Assembly: GCA_944322685.1 (NCBI GenBank)
Contig: CALUPP010000016.1
Span: 1-64,000, forward strand
Direction of reading: 5' to 3'
Length of the DNA stretch: 64,000 nucleotides
From: Candidatus Gastranaerophilales bacterium
GTDB lineage: Bacteria > Cyanobacteriota > Vampirovibrionia > Gastranaerophilales > Gastranaerophilaceae
Made by a program: the position numbers and the translations under genes. Of the stretch, positions 1 to 8,587 are shown one piece after another. The notes under the pieces are model-generated. The model did no database searches, was not told the DNA's origin, and was given only the letters and a program-made list of their open reading frames with translations. The stretch's first letter is position 1. Each line of letters starts with the position of its first letter.

Positions 1-1
1 T

Positions 2-1498
2 TTTTCTAATCCTGATAACTGCTGGAATTTGCCCGGACAAGGTGCTTATGCCGGGAGAACAATTGAAAAATCTGTTGATCTTCAACAGGGGCAAAGTATC
101 TATGTCTATGTCGGCAAAGGCGGTACAACCAGCATGGAAACCTTAAATAATAAAGTTGTCGGCAGTGCAGGAACGGCCGGTGAGGAGTCATATGCATCGA
201 CCGGAGATCTCGCGGCCGGCACAAGCCCGGGGTATTACAGATATCTCACTATTCCGTCGTACAAATCGGTTCCTGTAAGGGATTGCAAGCTGGTTGTTTA
301 CGAATATTCGTATGATTGCTCAGAAAGAGATTATCGCAGCTGTAATGATTATGCCACTGATCTGGTAGTTTCGGGTTCTGGCAGTGATTTTTGGTGTACA
401 ACTGATGAATGCAGGTCAACTTGTACTTCTTTAAATTCTTCCTGTAAAGTTGCTGGTAATGTTTATACTAATGATGAAGGTGAAATCACATCTGATTACA
501 GATACTGCACCGGCTCTTATACTGTTGTGATACCTAAAACCTGTTATGGTAAAAGCACAAAAATAGATTACAACACCTGTGTATATAAAAGTATAGATAT
601 TGATGATCTGAATTTGCATGCCTGCGTTACAGGTTCCGGCAGCGGCCCGAACTCGGGTTATAGCGCTGATAAGCCTCAACTTATAAACACAACAACCGAA
701 ACCGATGAAGACGGTACCGAAGTTATCGGTGGTGCCGGTTCAGGAGGATACGGAGCAGGTCCTAATATTTATATGACCGAAGAAGGTTATAAAACTTATT
801 TAGCTGAGCCTGGTCATGATGGTTCTGCGCTTGTAAGCTATACTGATTTTGCCGGCGGCGGCGGCGGTGAAGCCGGAAAAGTCGTCATGGCTGTATTCAA
901 AAAGCTTGGATATGTTAAAGCAGTACCGGGCTTAGGCGGTTCTGGAAGTGCGGCTGATTCCGAGGCGGATGGTACAGCAGGCGGTAATTCTCAAGTAACT
1001 TATGCCTACACAGGTGGCAACGGTAGTTTAAACGCAGGTACATATATTGTTGCAGAAGGCGGCCGCGGCGGAAAATTCGCTTCTCAGCGAAGCAATTTGC
1101 AGGTTAGTGGCTCTATCGGCTATTTCCCCGGAGGTAATGGCGGTTATGCTCCGTTGTATGCTAATATAAATAATCATGGTGAATATGCATATGGCGGCAA
1201 GTATTCAGGTTCATCAGATTGGAACGGACAATCCGCAGGCACTCCTGCAATTCATAGGTATAACAAGTCTAAATTAGAACTTTTATACTTACAGGCGCAG
1301 TTGCTGCTATTACAACAGGGCTCTCTTGTGCCTTGGCAGGTGAATTTGCTTGGTGCTGGTGAAAGTGACCTGACCTATGGTGCCGGCGGCGGCGGTGGTG
1401 CCGGCGGCGGAACATACCATGGCGGTATTTTTAATCCCGGCCATTATGCAGGTGATGGCGGTGACGGTGCTCCCGGTATAGTTATAATCGAATGGTAA
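2..1498 (+). CDS. Glycine-rich prepilin-like surface protein, 5' end cut by window
   Basis: The reading frame is open to the first bases, so the true start lies upstream and at least 499 residues are visible. The visible part is rich in Gly, Ser and Tyr, has a Cys-rich middle section, and carries several Gly clusters. It ends GAPGIVIIEW, almost the same as the end of the next gene (GASGIVRVEW), so the two are paralogues. By analogy with that neighbour, the missing N-terminus is probably a type IV prepilin leader; this is inference. The role is unknown: a surface or pseudopilus-associated adhesin is plausible. A Leu/Gln-rich stretch at about 1255-1370 breaks the glycine pattern and could be an insertion or a pair of compensating frameshifts. 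Confidence 0.75.
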   Translation, partial: FSNPDNCWNLPGQGAYAGRTIEKSVDLQQGQSIYVYVGKGGTTSMETLNNKVVGSAGTAGEESYASTGDLAAGTSPGYYRYLTIPSYKSVPVRDCKLVVYEYSYDCSERDYRSCNDYATDLVVSGSGSDFWCTTDECRSTCTSLNSSCKVAGNVYTNDEGEITSDYRYCTGSYTVVIPKTCYGKSTKIDYNTCVYKSIDIDDLNLHACVTGSGSGPNSGYSADKPQLINTTTETDEDGTEVIGGAGSGGYGAGPNIYMTEEGYKTYLAEPGHDGSALVSYTDFAGGGGGEAGKVVMAVFKKLGYVKAVPGLGGSGSAADSEADGTAGGNSQVTYAYTGGNGSLNAGTYIVAEGGRGGKFASQRSNLQVSGSIGYFPGGNGGYAPLYANINNHGEYAYGGKYSGSSDWNGQSAGTPAIHRYNKSKLELLYLQAQLLLLQQGSLVPWQVNLLGAGESDLTYGAGGGGGAGGGTYHGGIFNPGHYAGDGGDGAPGIVIIEW

Positions 1499-1509
1499 AG
1501 GTTCAATAA

Positions 1510-2823
1510 ATGGCAAAAATCATAAAAATCAAAACGGCTTTTTCTATCGCAGAAGTATTGGTGACAATGCTTGTTGTTTCTTTGATAATGGTCATGGTTG
1601 CACCGATTTTTACCAAAAAAAATGCAGTTCGTTCATCGGTTCCGCCGGGAGAGTGGACATGTACGCTTGATGCCAGCGGCCGGCATGTGGCTTCTGACGG
1701 TTCTGTTGCTGCCGATGGTTCTTATTGCATATTTAAGCCTATTCCTGGTGTTACAGATTATTCCGTTTATGCCATAGGCGGTGGCGGCGGTGGTGCTGCG
1801 GGTAGTGATTCCGGGTTCAATCTTGTTTCATTCGGTCAATCTGTTACCGCAGAGATACCTGAATCAGGTAGTTATGATTATGTTATGGTCGGTGGCGGCG
1901 GTGGCGGCGCCAGCTATAATAGAATCTTTCCTGGTGACCCCCGCGGCAGAATTGCATGCAATGGTGCGCATGGCATTTTTAAATCTGGAACACTTGAACT
2001 TACTAAAGGCACGCAGATTAGTATTCAGGGCGGTTATGGAGGTGTCGGCGGTGAAAGAAGGGGTGATGGCTTTTCTGCTACCGGGGTAGTGTCTTGTGAC
2101 TCAGAGGTCTCAAGAGAACAAGATGGCGGTGAGAGTTTAATCACAACACGAACTAATGATGGTGAACAAAATATATCCGCTGATGGCGGATCCGCCGGTG
2201 ATAAAAGCAAGTATAGCGGTTGTGCCACTGCGGAGTTGTCTGCATCTGATAGAAACTCTTTAATCTCTTTTACCGGTTTTTCTTCTAACTTTATTTCCAA
2301 TTTGGGGCGTGGTGGTAGTGGGTCTACTTGTATGGTTGCTGCCAAGCCGGGTACTAACGGATTGGTTATGATAAAATCCAGTCTGGTCTCAGGCGGTGGC
2401 GGCGGTAGTGCTGGTTCTGTTGCTTATAGAACAGTTGAAAAACCTCCATTTGAAGTTATTGTTAAAGTTGGACAGGGTGGTGGCGGCGGCACTTATGCAG
2501 CTAATGACGGATATCAAGGACAGCCGAGCGCATTCGGAAACTATCTGATTGCTGCTGGTGGTGCCGGGGGACATGTTAATGCAACGCATGACCCAACACA
2601 TGCTTCCGGCACTAATGGTGAAGCTTCACCATTAGGTGGAATTTATTCCGGCTCATCCGGTGCAAATAATGCACAGAATGATATGGATCAGAACCAAGGA
2701 TATGTTCTTGTTGGTTCAAATATGTATGGAGCCGGCGGCGGCGGCGGCGGTTATGATTCTTCTAATGGCTTCGGCAAAGGCGGACGCGGCGCAAGCGGCA
2801 TAGTTCGTGTTGAATGGCATTAG
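1510..2823 (+). CDS. Glycine-rich protein with type IV prepilin N-terminus
   Basis: This 437-residue protein starts with a short basic leader, then AFSIAEVLVTMLVVSLIMVM. That is a class III (type IV pilin) signal with the conserved Glu five residues after the cleavage site and a hydrophobic alpha-1 helix. Ala replaces the usual Gly before the Phe. The rest is a Gly-rich domain with runs of GGGGG and the closing motif GIVRVEW shared with the upstream gene, 11 bases away. A prepilin peptidase would process it and hold it in the inner membrane for assembly as a (pseudo)pilin. The large Gly-rich head is atypical for a major pilin and suggests a minor pilin or adhesin. Its partners are not in the window. 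Confidence 0.8.
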   Translation: MAKIIKIKTAFSIAEVLVTMLVVSLIMVMVAPIFTKKNAVRSSVPPGEWTCTLDASGRHVASDGSVAADGSYCIFKPIPGVTDYSVYAIGGGGGGAAGSDSGFNLVSFGQSVTAEIPESGSYDYVMVGGGGGGASYNRIFPGDPRGRIACNGAHGIFKSGTLELTKGTQISIQGGYGGVGGERRGDGFSATGVVSCDSEVSREQDGGESLITTRTNDGEQNISADGGSAGDKSKYSGCATAELSASDRNSLISFTGFSSNFISNLGRGGSGSTCMVAAKPGTNGLVMIKSSLVSGGGGGSAGSVAYRTVEKPPFEVIVKVGQGGGGGTYAANDGYQGQPSAFGNYLIAAGGAGGHVNATHDPTHASGTNGEASPLGGIYSGSSGANNAQNDMDQNQGYVLVGSNMYGAGGGGGGYDSSNGFGKGGRGASGIVRVEWH

Positions 2824-2842
2824 TTTTTGCAAGGTTTTTAAC

Positions 2843-3223
2843 TTAATAAAGCACCAGAATAAGGATTTTTCTTGCAAACAGGATAAAACCTATCGCAAGG
2901 CTGGTCATCGCGGCAATAAACACGACTCCGGCCGACAAATCCTTTGCCATTTTTACGAGTTTTGAATATTTGTTTTTGTAGTATGCGTCCAGCGTGAATT
3001 CTATGACAGAATTGAACAATTCTGCCGTGATGACGTTGCTGATTGCCAAAATCAGCACGCAATATTCAAGACATTTGAAATTCAGCACGATTCCCAGCAA
3101 AAGCGACAAAAAACCAATCAAAAGATGAAAACGGTAGTTTTTTTGCGATTTGTATGCGCAGCTCAGCCCGTTGAATGCGTTTTTAAAACTTCTGAAATAC
3201 CCTGTTGATGCATATTTAGACAT
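2843..3223 (-). CDS. dgkA: Diacylglycerol/undecaprenol kinase family protein
   Basis: A small integral membrane kinase of 126 residues with about three transmembrane helices. The family signature is visible: ELFNSVIE (residues ~67-74) followed by a conserved Asp, then KDLSAGVVFIAA. Gram-positive-type members phosphorylate undecaprenol, recycling the cell-wall lipid carrier, whereas the E. coli enzyme uses diacylglycerol. Which lipid is used here cannot be read from the sequence. It overlaps the end of ybeY by 8 bases. The pgpH-ybeY-dgkA order matches the yqfF-ybeY-dgkA block of Firmicutes, supporting one operon on the minus strand. Confidence 0.9.
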   Translation of the reverse strand: MSKYASTGYFRSFKNAFNGLSCAYKSQKNYRFHLLIGFLSLLLGIVLNFKCLEYCVLILAISNVITAELFNSVIEFTLDAYYKNKYSKLVKMAKDLSAGVVFIAAMTSLAIGFILFARKILILVLY

Positions 3224-3722
3224 TATTACCCTCGGTCATTTCTTTTTGCATATCCCACATTTCGCACAGGGTTTCTTCTGTTTGATGATCGTAGCCCATA
3301 AGGTGAAGTATCCCGTGTGCCAATAAAAAGTATAACTCATCTTCAAAAGTTTGACCATTTTCTTGGGCCTGGGTTCTTGTTTTTTCAATCGAGAGGATAA
3401 TTTCGCCAAGATTTATCTCGTTATCAAAAATAAACCGCTCCTTGGGCGCGCTGTCCGCAAAAATCGCAAAAGAAATGACATCTGTGGGCCGGTCAATGTT
3501 TCTGTATTCTTTGTTTATGCGGTGGATTTCGTCGTTCGTGCAAAAAACTATGTCAAAACACAGCGTGTCGTATTCATAGCCGTTCAGGCAGGATTTTTTG
3601 ACGAAATTTTCTTTGGCGAGAAAATAGCGCGTCATTTTTTTTAGTTTTTCGGTGATTTTTCCCAAGTCCAGCCCGGATTCGGCTGCATCTTCAACAAAAA
3701 TGTTTAATTCCGGTTTATTCAT
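3216..3722 (-). CDS. ybeY: Endoribonuclease YbeY, rRNA maturation factor
   Basis: A 168-residue metal-dependent endoribonuclease that takes part in 16S rRNA 3'-end maturation and ribosome quality control. The zinc-binding signature HGILHLMGYDH lies near residues 135-145, and the upstream motif with NKEYRNIDRPTDVISF is typical of the family. Length is normal. The start overlaps the end of pgpH by 8 bases and the stop overlaps dgkA by 8 bases, so the three genes are probably translationally coupled. Confidence 0.95.
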   Translation of the reverse strand: MNKPELNIFVEDAAESGLDLGKITEKLKKMTRYFLAKENFVKKSCLNGYEYDTLCFDIVFCTNDEIHRINKEYRNIDRPTDVISFAIFADSAPKERFIFDNEINLGEIILSIEKTRTQAQENGQTFEDELYFLLAHGILHLMGYDHQTEETLCEMWDMQKEMTEGNNV

Positions 3723-5922
3723 TTTCCTTTTTCAGTCGTTTTTGAATCTTTTTTTCAATTTTTTCTTCATCTTCCGATATAATTTTTTCAGGCGCCACGA
3801 ATTTTTTCTTCATAGCCTTTTCTTCGAGCTCCTGAATGATGTTTTCATGGTATTTTATCCTTTGGTGGTGGGCTGCCCTGAGACTTTTTGAAAAAGTTTG
3901 GGCAATTGTTTTCAAATCTTTCAGCGTAAGCGGGCTGTCAGAGAGCTGGCCGTCATTCAGGCGATCTTGAATGATTTTGTTAATCATGTTGTCCAGTTCC
4001 TCGGCTGAATGGTCTTTTAGCGTCCTTGATGCCGATTCTACCGCGTCCGCAATCATCAAAATTGCGGTTTCTTTGGTGTTCGGGCGCGGGCAGGTGTAGC
4101 GGAATTGTTCTTCTGTGACCTTTTCTGCGCCTTCTTCTTGTTTTGCCTGGTTGTAAAAGTACTTTGCAATCGAATCGCCGTGGTGCTGGATGATAAAATC
4201 CTGAATAACCGGCGGAAGTCCGTATTCTCTTGCCAAATCAAGCCCGTCTTTGGGGTGAGCTGTGATTACCATCTTGCTCAATCTCGGATTAAGCTTTGTA
4301 TGAGGGTTTTCTATCCCGAAATATGTCTGGTTTTCCACGAAAAACAGCGGTCTTTTGAGTTTTCCGATGTCATGATACATAGCTCCGACCCTTGCAAGCA
4401 CAGGATCAGCTCCGATTGCTTCGGCTGCGGCTTCGCACAGGTTCGAAACCATCAAAACATGCGAAAAAGTACCCGGCGCATCAAGCTGCATTTTCTTCAA
4501 AAGCGGCTGGTTGTGGTCAGCAAGCTCCGCAAGCCCGTAGGGGGTAACGATTTTGAACCAGCTTTCGAGCAGCGGAATCGTTCCGAGAACTATGACCCCG
4601 GCAAGAAGCCCGTTTATTAACCCTATGATTGCATTTGTCCAGATAAATCCGGTATCTATGGGGGTAATGCAGTTTTCAATAATATATACGTCGAGAATAA
4701 AGAAAAACATTGCGAGTGCAACCTCAACGCCTATTTTTAAAAGGTCAAAACGGCGTGAATATCTGATTTTTGCCGTCGCAATAGCTGAAATCAATGAAAC
4801 TATGATAAACACTGCGCCAGGCTGGAGCGGCATTTGCATAGAAAGTGAGATTATTATTATCAAAATCGCCGATGAAAGGAACGAAACCCTCGGATTTGTG
4901 AAAACTGACAGCAAAATTGCATAGGCAGGGAACGGAAGATAATAAAAAGATGCTCCCTCCGGCAAAAGCGCCGCACAGCAAGCCATCACAAGCGACAAGA
5001 GCCCGGTGATTGAAAGGTGGTTTTTGTTGAGAAATTTTTTCTCAAAATACTGCATATAATACATCAGGGCGATTATTCCGAACGCAACAAGGCAGAAAAT
5101 TCCGATTATTCCCTTTAAATTTAGCTCAAGCACGTTGTACCCCGCTTTTTGCAGGGCATCACGTTTGACTTTTGTTACCAGTTCCCCTTTGTAAACAATT
5201 TTTTCGCCCTTTTCAAAGGTTACTGTCACCGGGGTGATGGAGTTTACGGCGTTTTTCTTTGCGATTTCGGTCGCAACCTCGTCAACTACCATATTCGGCA
5301 CAATTACCTGTTCAAGAAGTGCAGAAATAACACGCATTTCGCCTTTTGATGTTTCAAAGTTTGAATTTCTCAAAATCATGCTGTTTAGCCTGTCCAGCTC
5401 GAAATCTTTTTCCGTAACACCTTGTTTTAGCAGATTGTCGAGCGTTTTTTCGGCTTTTCCGAACGTATTCATCACCCTGTCGTCGTTTGCGTTTATCAGG
5501 TAATTGAGTATGTAATTTCTGTATGCATTGCTGTTGTCAAAGTCAAAAAGCAGGCTCATTTGGTCTTTTTTTGTCTGATATGCGCCGGTTTTGCTTCTGA
5601 TTTTTAAAATATTGTTTTCTAGCGCTTTGTAGTTGTTTTTTATGTAGCTGTCTTCAGCCGGTGTGAGCACAGGTTCGATTTTTTGAGCCATTTCTTTTTT
5701 GTACTGGTCGGTTTTGAAAGTATCTACGACTTTTATTGTTTTGTAGGCAACTACATCGCGTTTGCTGGTTCCGTCATCGCCAATAATGCTCTGAAACAGA
5801 AAATATTTTGCGCAAAGCACCCCGGTAAGCAGTACCGTAAATGTCAAAAATATCAGCAGGTTAATTACTCTTGATGTTGAGAAAATATCTGAGATAAGGT
5901 TTGTAAATTTAACTTTTTTCAT
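3715..5922 (-). CDS. pgpH: 7TM receptor HD-domain phosphohydrolase, PgpH-like c-di-AMP phosphodiesterase
   Basis: The 735 residues follow the PgpH layout. There is one N-terminal transmembrane helix, an extracytoplasmic domain (~60-260), seven membrane helices (~270-470), and a cytoplasmic HD domain with MYHDIGKLKRP near residues 513-523 and IIQHHG further on. Family members such as Listeria PgpH hydrolyse cyclic di-AMP to pApA, so this organism probably uses c-di-AMP. It heads the minus-strand operon with ybeY and dgkA. The start has a GAGAA Shine-Dalgarno a few bases upstream. The C-terminus is a highly charged Lys/Glu tail. Confidence 0.9.
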   Translation of the reverse strand: MKKVKFTNLISDIFSTSRVINLLIFLTFTVLLTGVLCAKYFLFQSIIGDDGTSKRDVVAYKTIKVVDTFKTDQYKKEMAQKIEPVLTPAEDSYIKNNYKALENNILKIRSKTGAYQTKKDQMSLLFDFDNSNAYRNYILNYLINANDDRVMNTFGKAEKTLDNLLKQGVTEKDFELDRLNSMILRNSNFETSKGEMRVISALLEQVIVPNMVVDEVATEIAKKNAVNSITPVTVTFEKGEKIVYKGELVTKVKRDALQKAGYNVLELNLKGIIGIFCLVAFGIIALMYYMQYFEKKFLNKNHLSITGLLSLVMACCAALLPEGASFYYLPFPAYAILLSVFTNPRVSFLSSAILIIIISLSMQMPLQPGAVFIIVSLISAIATAKIRYSRRFDLLKIGVEVALAMFFFILDVYIIENCITPIDTGFIWTNAIIGLINGLLAGVIVLGTIPLLESWFKIVTPYGLAELADHNQPLLKKMQLDAPGTFSHVLMVSNLCEAAAEAIGADPVLARVGAMYHDIGKLKRPLFFVENQTYFGIENPHTKLNPRLSKMVITAHPKDGLDLAREYGLPPVIQDFIIQHHGDSIAKYFYNQAKQEEGAEKVTEEQFRYTCPRPNTKETAILMIADAVESASRTLKDHSAEELDNMINKIIQDRLNDGQLSDSPLTLKDLKTIAQTFSKSLRAAHHQRIKYHENIIQELEEKAMKKKFVAPEKIISEDEEKIEKKIQKRLKKENE

Positions 5923-6055
5923 ATGAAATTCTCGATAAATCTTGTTATTTATTACATTTTAATACTTACATATTACTTTACAACAGTTTAAAAAAGTTAC
6001 TATCGTACTTAAAGATGATTCTGCGGGGGAAGTTGTTAATGTTGTTTGCTGTTTA

Positions 6056-6089
6056 CTTTTATTTTTATTTTTATTTTTATTTTTTATGA
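6056..6089. repeat. TTTTTA simple-sequence tract
   Basis: A run of about five TTTTTA-type units on the plus strand, in the spacer between the divergent pgpH and Lrp-type genes. A minus-strand open frame across it encodes Asn-Lys repeats and is very likely not a gene. Such tracts are prone to slippage and might affect local DNA curvature or promoter spacing; no function is shown. Confidence 0.7.
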
Positions 6090-6100
6090 TTTTTAATAGA

Positions 6101-6170
6101 AATCCCCAAAAATCCCCAAAATCCCAAAATTCCCAAAAAATCCATAAAAATTCCGAAAAATCACAAAACC
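6101..6170. repeat. Degenerate 10-bp tandem repeat (TCCCAAAA-type)
   Basis: Seven successive units of about 10 bases run from 6101 to 6170. The first two are both AATCCCCAAA and later ones decay to forms such as TTCCGAAAAA. The A-runs are in helical phase (one per 10 bp), which is the classic arrangement for intrinsically bent DNA. It lies directly beside the inverted repeat at 6212-6327 and upstream of pgpH. Confidence 0.7.
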
Positions 6171-6211
6171 AGAAATTCAAAATCGAGAAAATAAAATCCA
6201 CGCGCGAAAGA

Positions 6212-6327
6212 GGGGAAGTTTTTTTATATTTTTAGTGCTCATGGAGGAGGCGTCAAAGGTTGTGAAAATTCATTTTTGACGCTGCACGCCGGGGGAATCA
6301 GCACTAAAAATATAAAAAAACTTCCCC
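6212..6327. repeat. Perfect 28-bp inverted repeat with nested inner stem
   Basis: The left arm 6212-6239 and right arm 6300-6327 are exact reverse complements over 28 bases, beginning GGGGAAG and ending AGTGCT on the left. The 60-base interior carries a second stem, GCGTCAAA at 6250-6257 with TTTGACGC at 6275-6282. The whole 116-bp unit would fold as one long hairpin on either strand. There is no coding frame, no obvious target-site duplication, and no T-run directly after the arms, so an ordinary terminator is unlikely. It could be a MITE-like element or a structured RNA. Confidence 0.85.
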
Positions 6328-6452
6328 ACCCCAGCCAACCCCGCTCAAAACCATTTTCTCCTCCCTTGTATTCCCTCCAAATAATTTACATAGTTCCGTT
6401 TTAAGCCCGAATGTAATATAATTTTCCCATCAGAACGAAAACGGAGATGATT

Positions 6453-6935
6453 ATGAGAGATGAATTGCTTTCAATATTGGAAAAAAACAGCAGAATCGAT
6501 TTTAAAGAGCTTGCGGTTTTGCTTGGCGCCTCAGAAGAAGAAGTTTTGAGCGAAATTTCAAAACTTGAAAAAGAAAATATAATCTGTGCCTATCACACAC
6601 TCATAAACTGGGAAAAAACCGATATCGAAAAGGTTTCCGCGCTGATTGAGGTGAAAGTTACGCCTCAAAGGGGGCAGGGTTTTGACCGAATTGCGGAAAG
6701 AATTTACAAATATCCCGAAGTAAAGTCGGTTTATTTGATTTCGGGCGGCTATGATTTGCTGGTGACGCTGGAAGAAAAGAGTTTGAAAGAGATTGCGGGC
6801 TTTGTATCGGACAAATTGTCCACATTGGAGAGCGTTTTGAGCACGGCAACGCACTTTATCCTCAAAAAATACAAAGACCACGGCACAATCATCAACGAAA
6901 CAACAAAAGACGAGAGAGAGGTAATAACTCCATGA
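6453..6935 (+). CDS. Lrp/AsnC family transcriptional regulator
   Basis: About 160 residues: an N-terminal winged helix (~1-55, ELLSILEKNSRIDFKELAVLLG) and a C-terminal RAM/AsnC ligand-binding domain (~65-150, with VYLISGGYDLLVTLE). Family members sense amino acids and often control neighbouring transport or metabolic genes. Two in-frame ATGs lie at 6447 and 6453. GGAG at 6443-6446 is too close to the first but well spaced for the second, so I start at 6453. The stop overlaps the aminotransferase start by four bases (ATGA), so the pair is co-translated and the regulator probably controls the enzyme or its pathway. Confidence 0.9.
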   Translation: MRDELLSILEKNSRIDFKELAVLLGASEEEVLSEISKLEKENIICAYHTLINWEKTDIEKVSALIEVKVTPQRGQGFDRIAERIYKYPEVKSVYLISGGYDLLVTLEEKSLKEIAGFVSDKLSTLESVLSTATHFILKKYKDHGTIINETTKDEREVITP

Positions 6936-8095
6936 GGAATTTTCTCTCAGATAAGGTTACGGGGCTAAAACCGTCGGGAATTAGGAAGTTTTTTGACATT
7001 GTTACGGAAATGAAAGATGCAATTTCGCTCGGCGTTGGCGAGCCGGATTTCGATACGCCTTGGTTTATCCGTGATGAGGGGATTTTTTCGCTTGAGCGGG
7101 GGCGCACTTTCTATACGTCGAATGCCGGATTGAAAGATTTGCGCAATGAAATCTCAAACTATATAAAGCGTACGCAAAATATCGAATATAATCCGGATTC
7201 CGAGGTTATTGTTACGGTCGGCGGGTCTGAGGCGATTGATATCGGGCTTCGTGCGGTGATTAACCCGGGCGATGAGGTCATAATCCCCCAGCCGTCCTAC
7301 GTTTCGTACGAGCCATGCGCGATTCTGGCCGACGCAAAGCCCGTAATTGTTGATTTAAAAGCTGAAAACGAATTCAGGCTTACAGCGGATGAGCTTCTCG
7401 GGGCTGTTTCGGACAAAACAAAGGTGCTTATCCTGCCTTTTCCGAATAATCCGACCGGTGCGATTATGGAAAGGGAGGATTTGGAAAAAATTGCTGAAAT
7501 TGCCATAAAAAAAGACATTCTGGTCATGTCGGACGAGATTTATTCAGCGTTGACATACAAGGGCGAGCATGTTTCGATTGCGGCGATTGACGGAATGAAA
7601 GAGCGGACGATTCTCATCAACGGTTTTTCAAAATCTTATGCAATGACGGGATGGAGGCTCGGTTATGCGTGCGGGCCGAAAGAGATTATTGCCCAAATGA
7701 CCAAAATTCACCAGTTTGCCATAATGTGCGCCCCTACGACGAGCCAGTATGCGGCCGTTGAAGCGCTCAAAAAGGGTGATGAAGAGGTTGAAAAGATGCG
7801 CAAATCCTACAACCAGCGCAGGCGCTTTCTGATGAACGCATTTAAGGAAATGGGGCTCGAGTGTTTTGAGCCGCATGGCGCTTTTTATGTTTTTCCGTGC
7901 ATAAAAGAGTTCAATATGTCGTCTGAGGAGTTCGCGACGCGGCTTTTGATGGAGGAAAAGGTCGCTGTTGTCCCGGGAACGGCTTTTGGGGATTGCGGCG
8001 AGGGTTTTTTGCGTATTTCTTATGCTTATTCTATTGAAAATCTGAAAGAGGCGATTTCCAGAATTCAAAAATTCGTGGAAAGGCTCAGAAGTTGA
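6932..8095 (+). CDS. PLP-dependent class I/II aminotransferase
   Basis: A fold-type I aminotransferase of 387 residues, full length. Visible signatures are PFPNNPTGAIM (cofactor site, ~165-175), a SDEIYS motif, and NGFSKSYAMTGWRLGY (~231-246) whose Lys forms the Schiff base with pyridoxal phosphate. The C-terminal Arg in GFLRISYA fits a substrate-carboxylate binder. Members of this AspC/PatA-like group act on aspartate, aromatic, branched-chain or diaminopimelate substrates; which one cannot be told here. It is translationally coupled to the Lrp-type regulator upstream. Confidence 0.9.
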   Translation: MRNFLSDKVTGLKPSGIRKFFDIVTEMKDAISLGVGEPDFDTPWFIRDEGIFSLERGRTFYTSNAGLKDLRNEISNYIKRTQNIEYNPDSEVIVTVGGSEAIDIGLRAVINPGDEVIIPQPSYVSYEPCAILADAKPVIVDLKAENEFRLTADELLGAVSDKTKVLILPFPNNPTGAIMEREDLEKIAEIAIKKDILVMSDEIYSALTYKGEHVSIAAIDGMKERTILINGFSKSYAMTGWRLGYACGPKEIIAQMTKIHQFAIMCAPTTSQYAAVEALKKGDEEVEKMRKSYNQRRRFLMNAFKEMGLECFEPHGAFYVFPCIKEFNMSSEEFATRLLMEEKVAVVPGTAFGDCGEGFLRISYAYSIENLKEAISRIQKFVERLRS

Positions 8096-8329
8096 TTTTT
8101 TCTGCCGACAGAGGCGAATTCTGACGAGAAATTGTACCAAATCCGGCTAGCGGCCGCTTTTTCCCGCTTGAGTGGGCACGCTCTGCGGCATTTTACCCAA
8201 ATTTTGCAAATATGACCGAACTCCCGGCAATAGCGCGTCGGAATCGATTGCGCAAAGCCGTTAATTGAGAACTTTCAAGCCAAACACCCGCTAAAATCGT
8301 GCCAAAGCCGCAACAATCTTCCGCCCAAT

Positions 8330-8364
8330 ATAAAAAAAGAAAAACCTCTTTCCGAGGAAAGAGG
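8330..8364 (-). terminator. Hairpin plus T-run on the minus strand, no obvious gene
   Basis: CCTCTTT (8345-8351) pairs with AAAGAGG (8358-8364) around a 6-base loop. On the minus strand it is followed by a T-rich run (the A-rich stretch 8332-8344 on plus). It looks like an intrinsic terminator for a leftward transcript, but all nearby genes run rightward. The spacer 8096-8587 holds no supported gene apart from this hairpin and the perR promoter. Confidence 0.5.
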
Positions 8365-8520
8365 TGAGCACTAAGTACAAGCAATCAGAAGAGTTGAGGA
8401 TTTACTATGTTATGATACGCGATAGTGCTTGTTATTTCATTGCACTTTTTAGCCAAGTTTATTTATAGCCCTTTCGGGCAGGATTATTTTGCAAAAATTT
8501 GTGTAAAAATTGAACTTGAC

Positions 8521-8548
8521 TTGCAATATGAAAAAAATCTGATATACT
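8521..8548 (+). promoter_or_regulatory. Predicted perR operon promoter
   Basis: TTGCAA at 8521-8526 and TATACT at 8543-8548 are separated by 16 bases, a good sigma-70-type pair. Transcription would begin within the palindrome at 8550-8572 and run into perR, rubredoxin and rubrerythrin. Confidence 0.65.
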
Positions 8549-8549
8549 G

Positions 8550-8572
8550 TTATTAAGAATAATTCTTAATAA
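8550..8572. promoter_or_regulatory. Palindromic operator, likely PerR/Fur box
   Basis: Two perfect 11-bp arms, TTATTAAGAAT and ATTCTTAATAA, flank a single central A. The AT-rich palindrome resembles PerR-type boxes (TTATAAT-n-ATTATAA) and sits immediately downstream of the -10 element, 16 bases before the perR start. Binding there would block transcription, so autoregulation by the encoded PerR is the simplest reading. Confidence 0.75.
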
Positions 8573-8587
8573 CAAAATCTAAAAATT

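Noticed and set aside
2034-2345. Minus-strand Pro/Ser-rich frame
   Set aside because: It is the complement of Gly-rich codons in the prepilin-like gene.
5959-6201. Minus-strand 80-codon frame, Trp/Phe-rich with Asn-Lys repeats
   Set aside because: It is the reading of simple repeats (TTTTTA and 10-bp units), and its composition is unlike any neighbour.
6212-6327. Ordinary intrinsic terminator
   Set aside because: It lies between divergent genes and no T-run follows either arm on the relevant strand.
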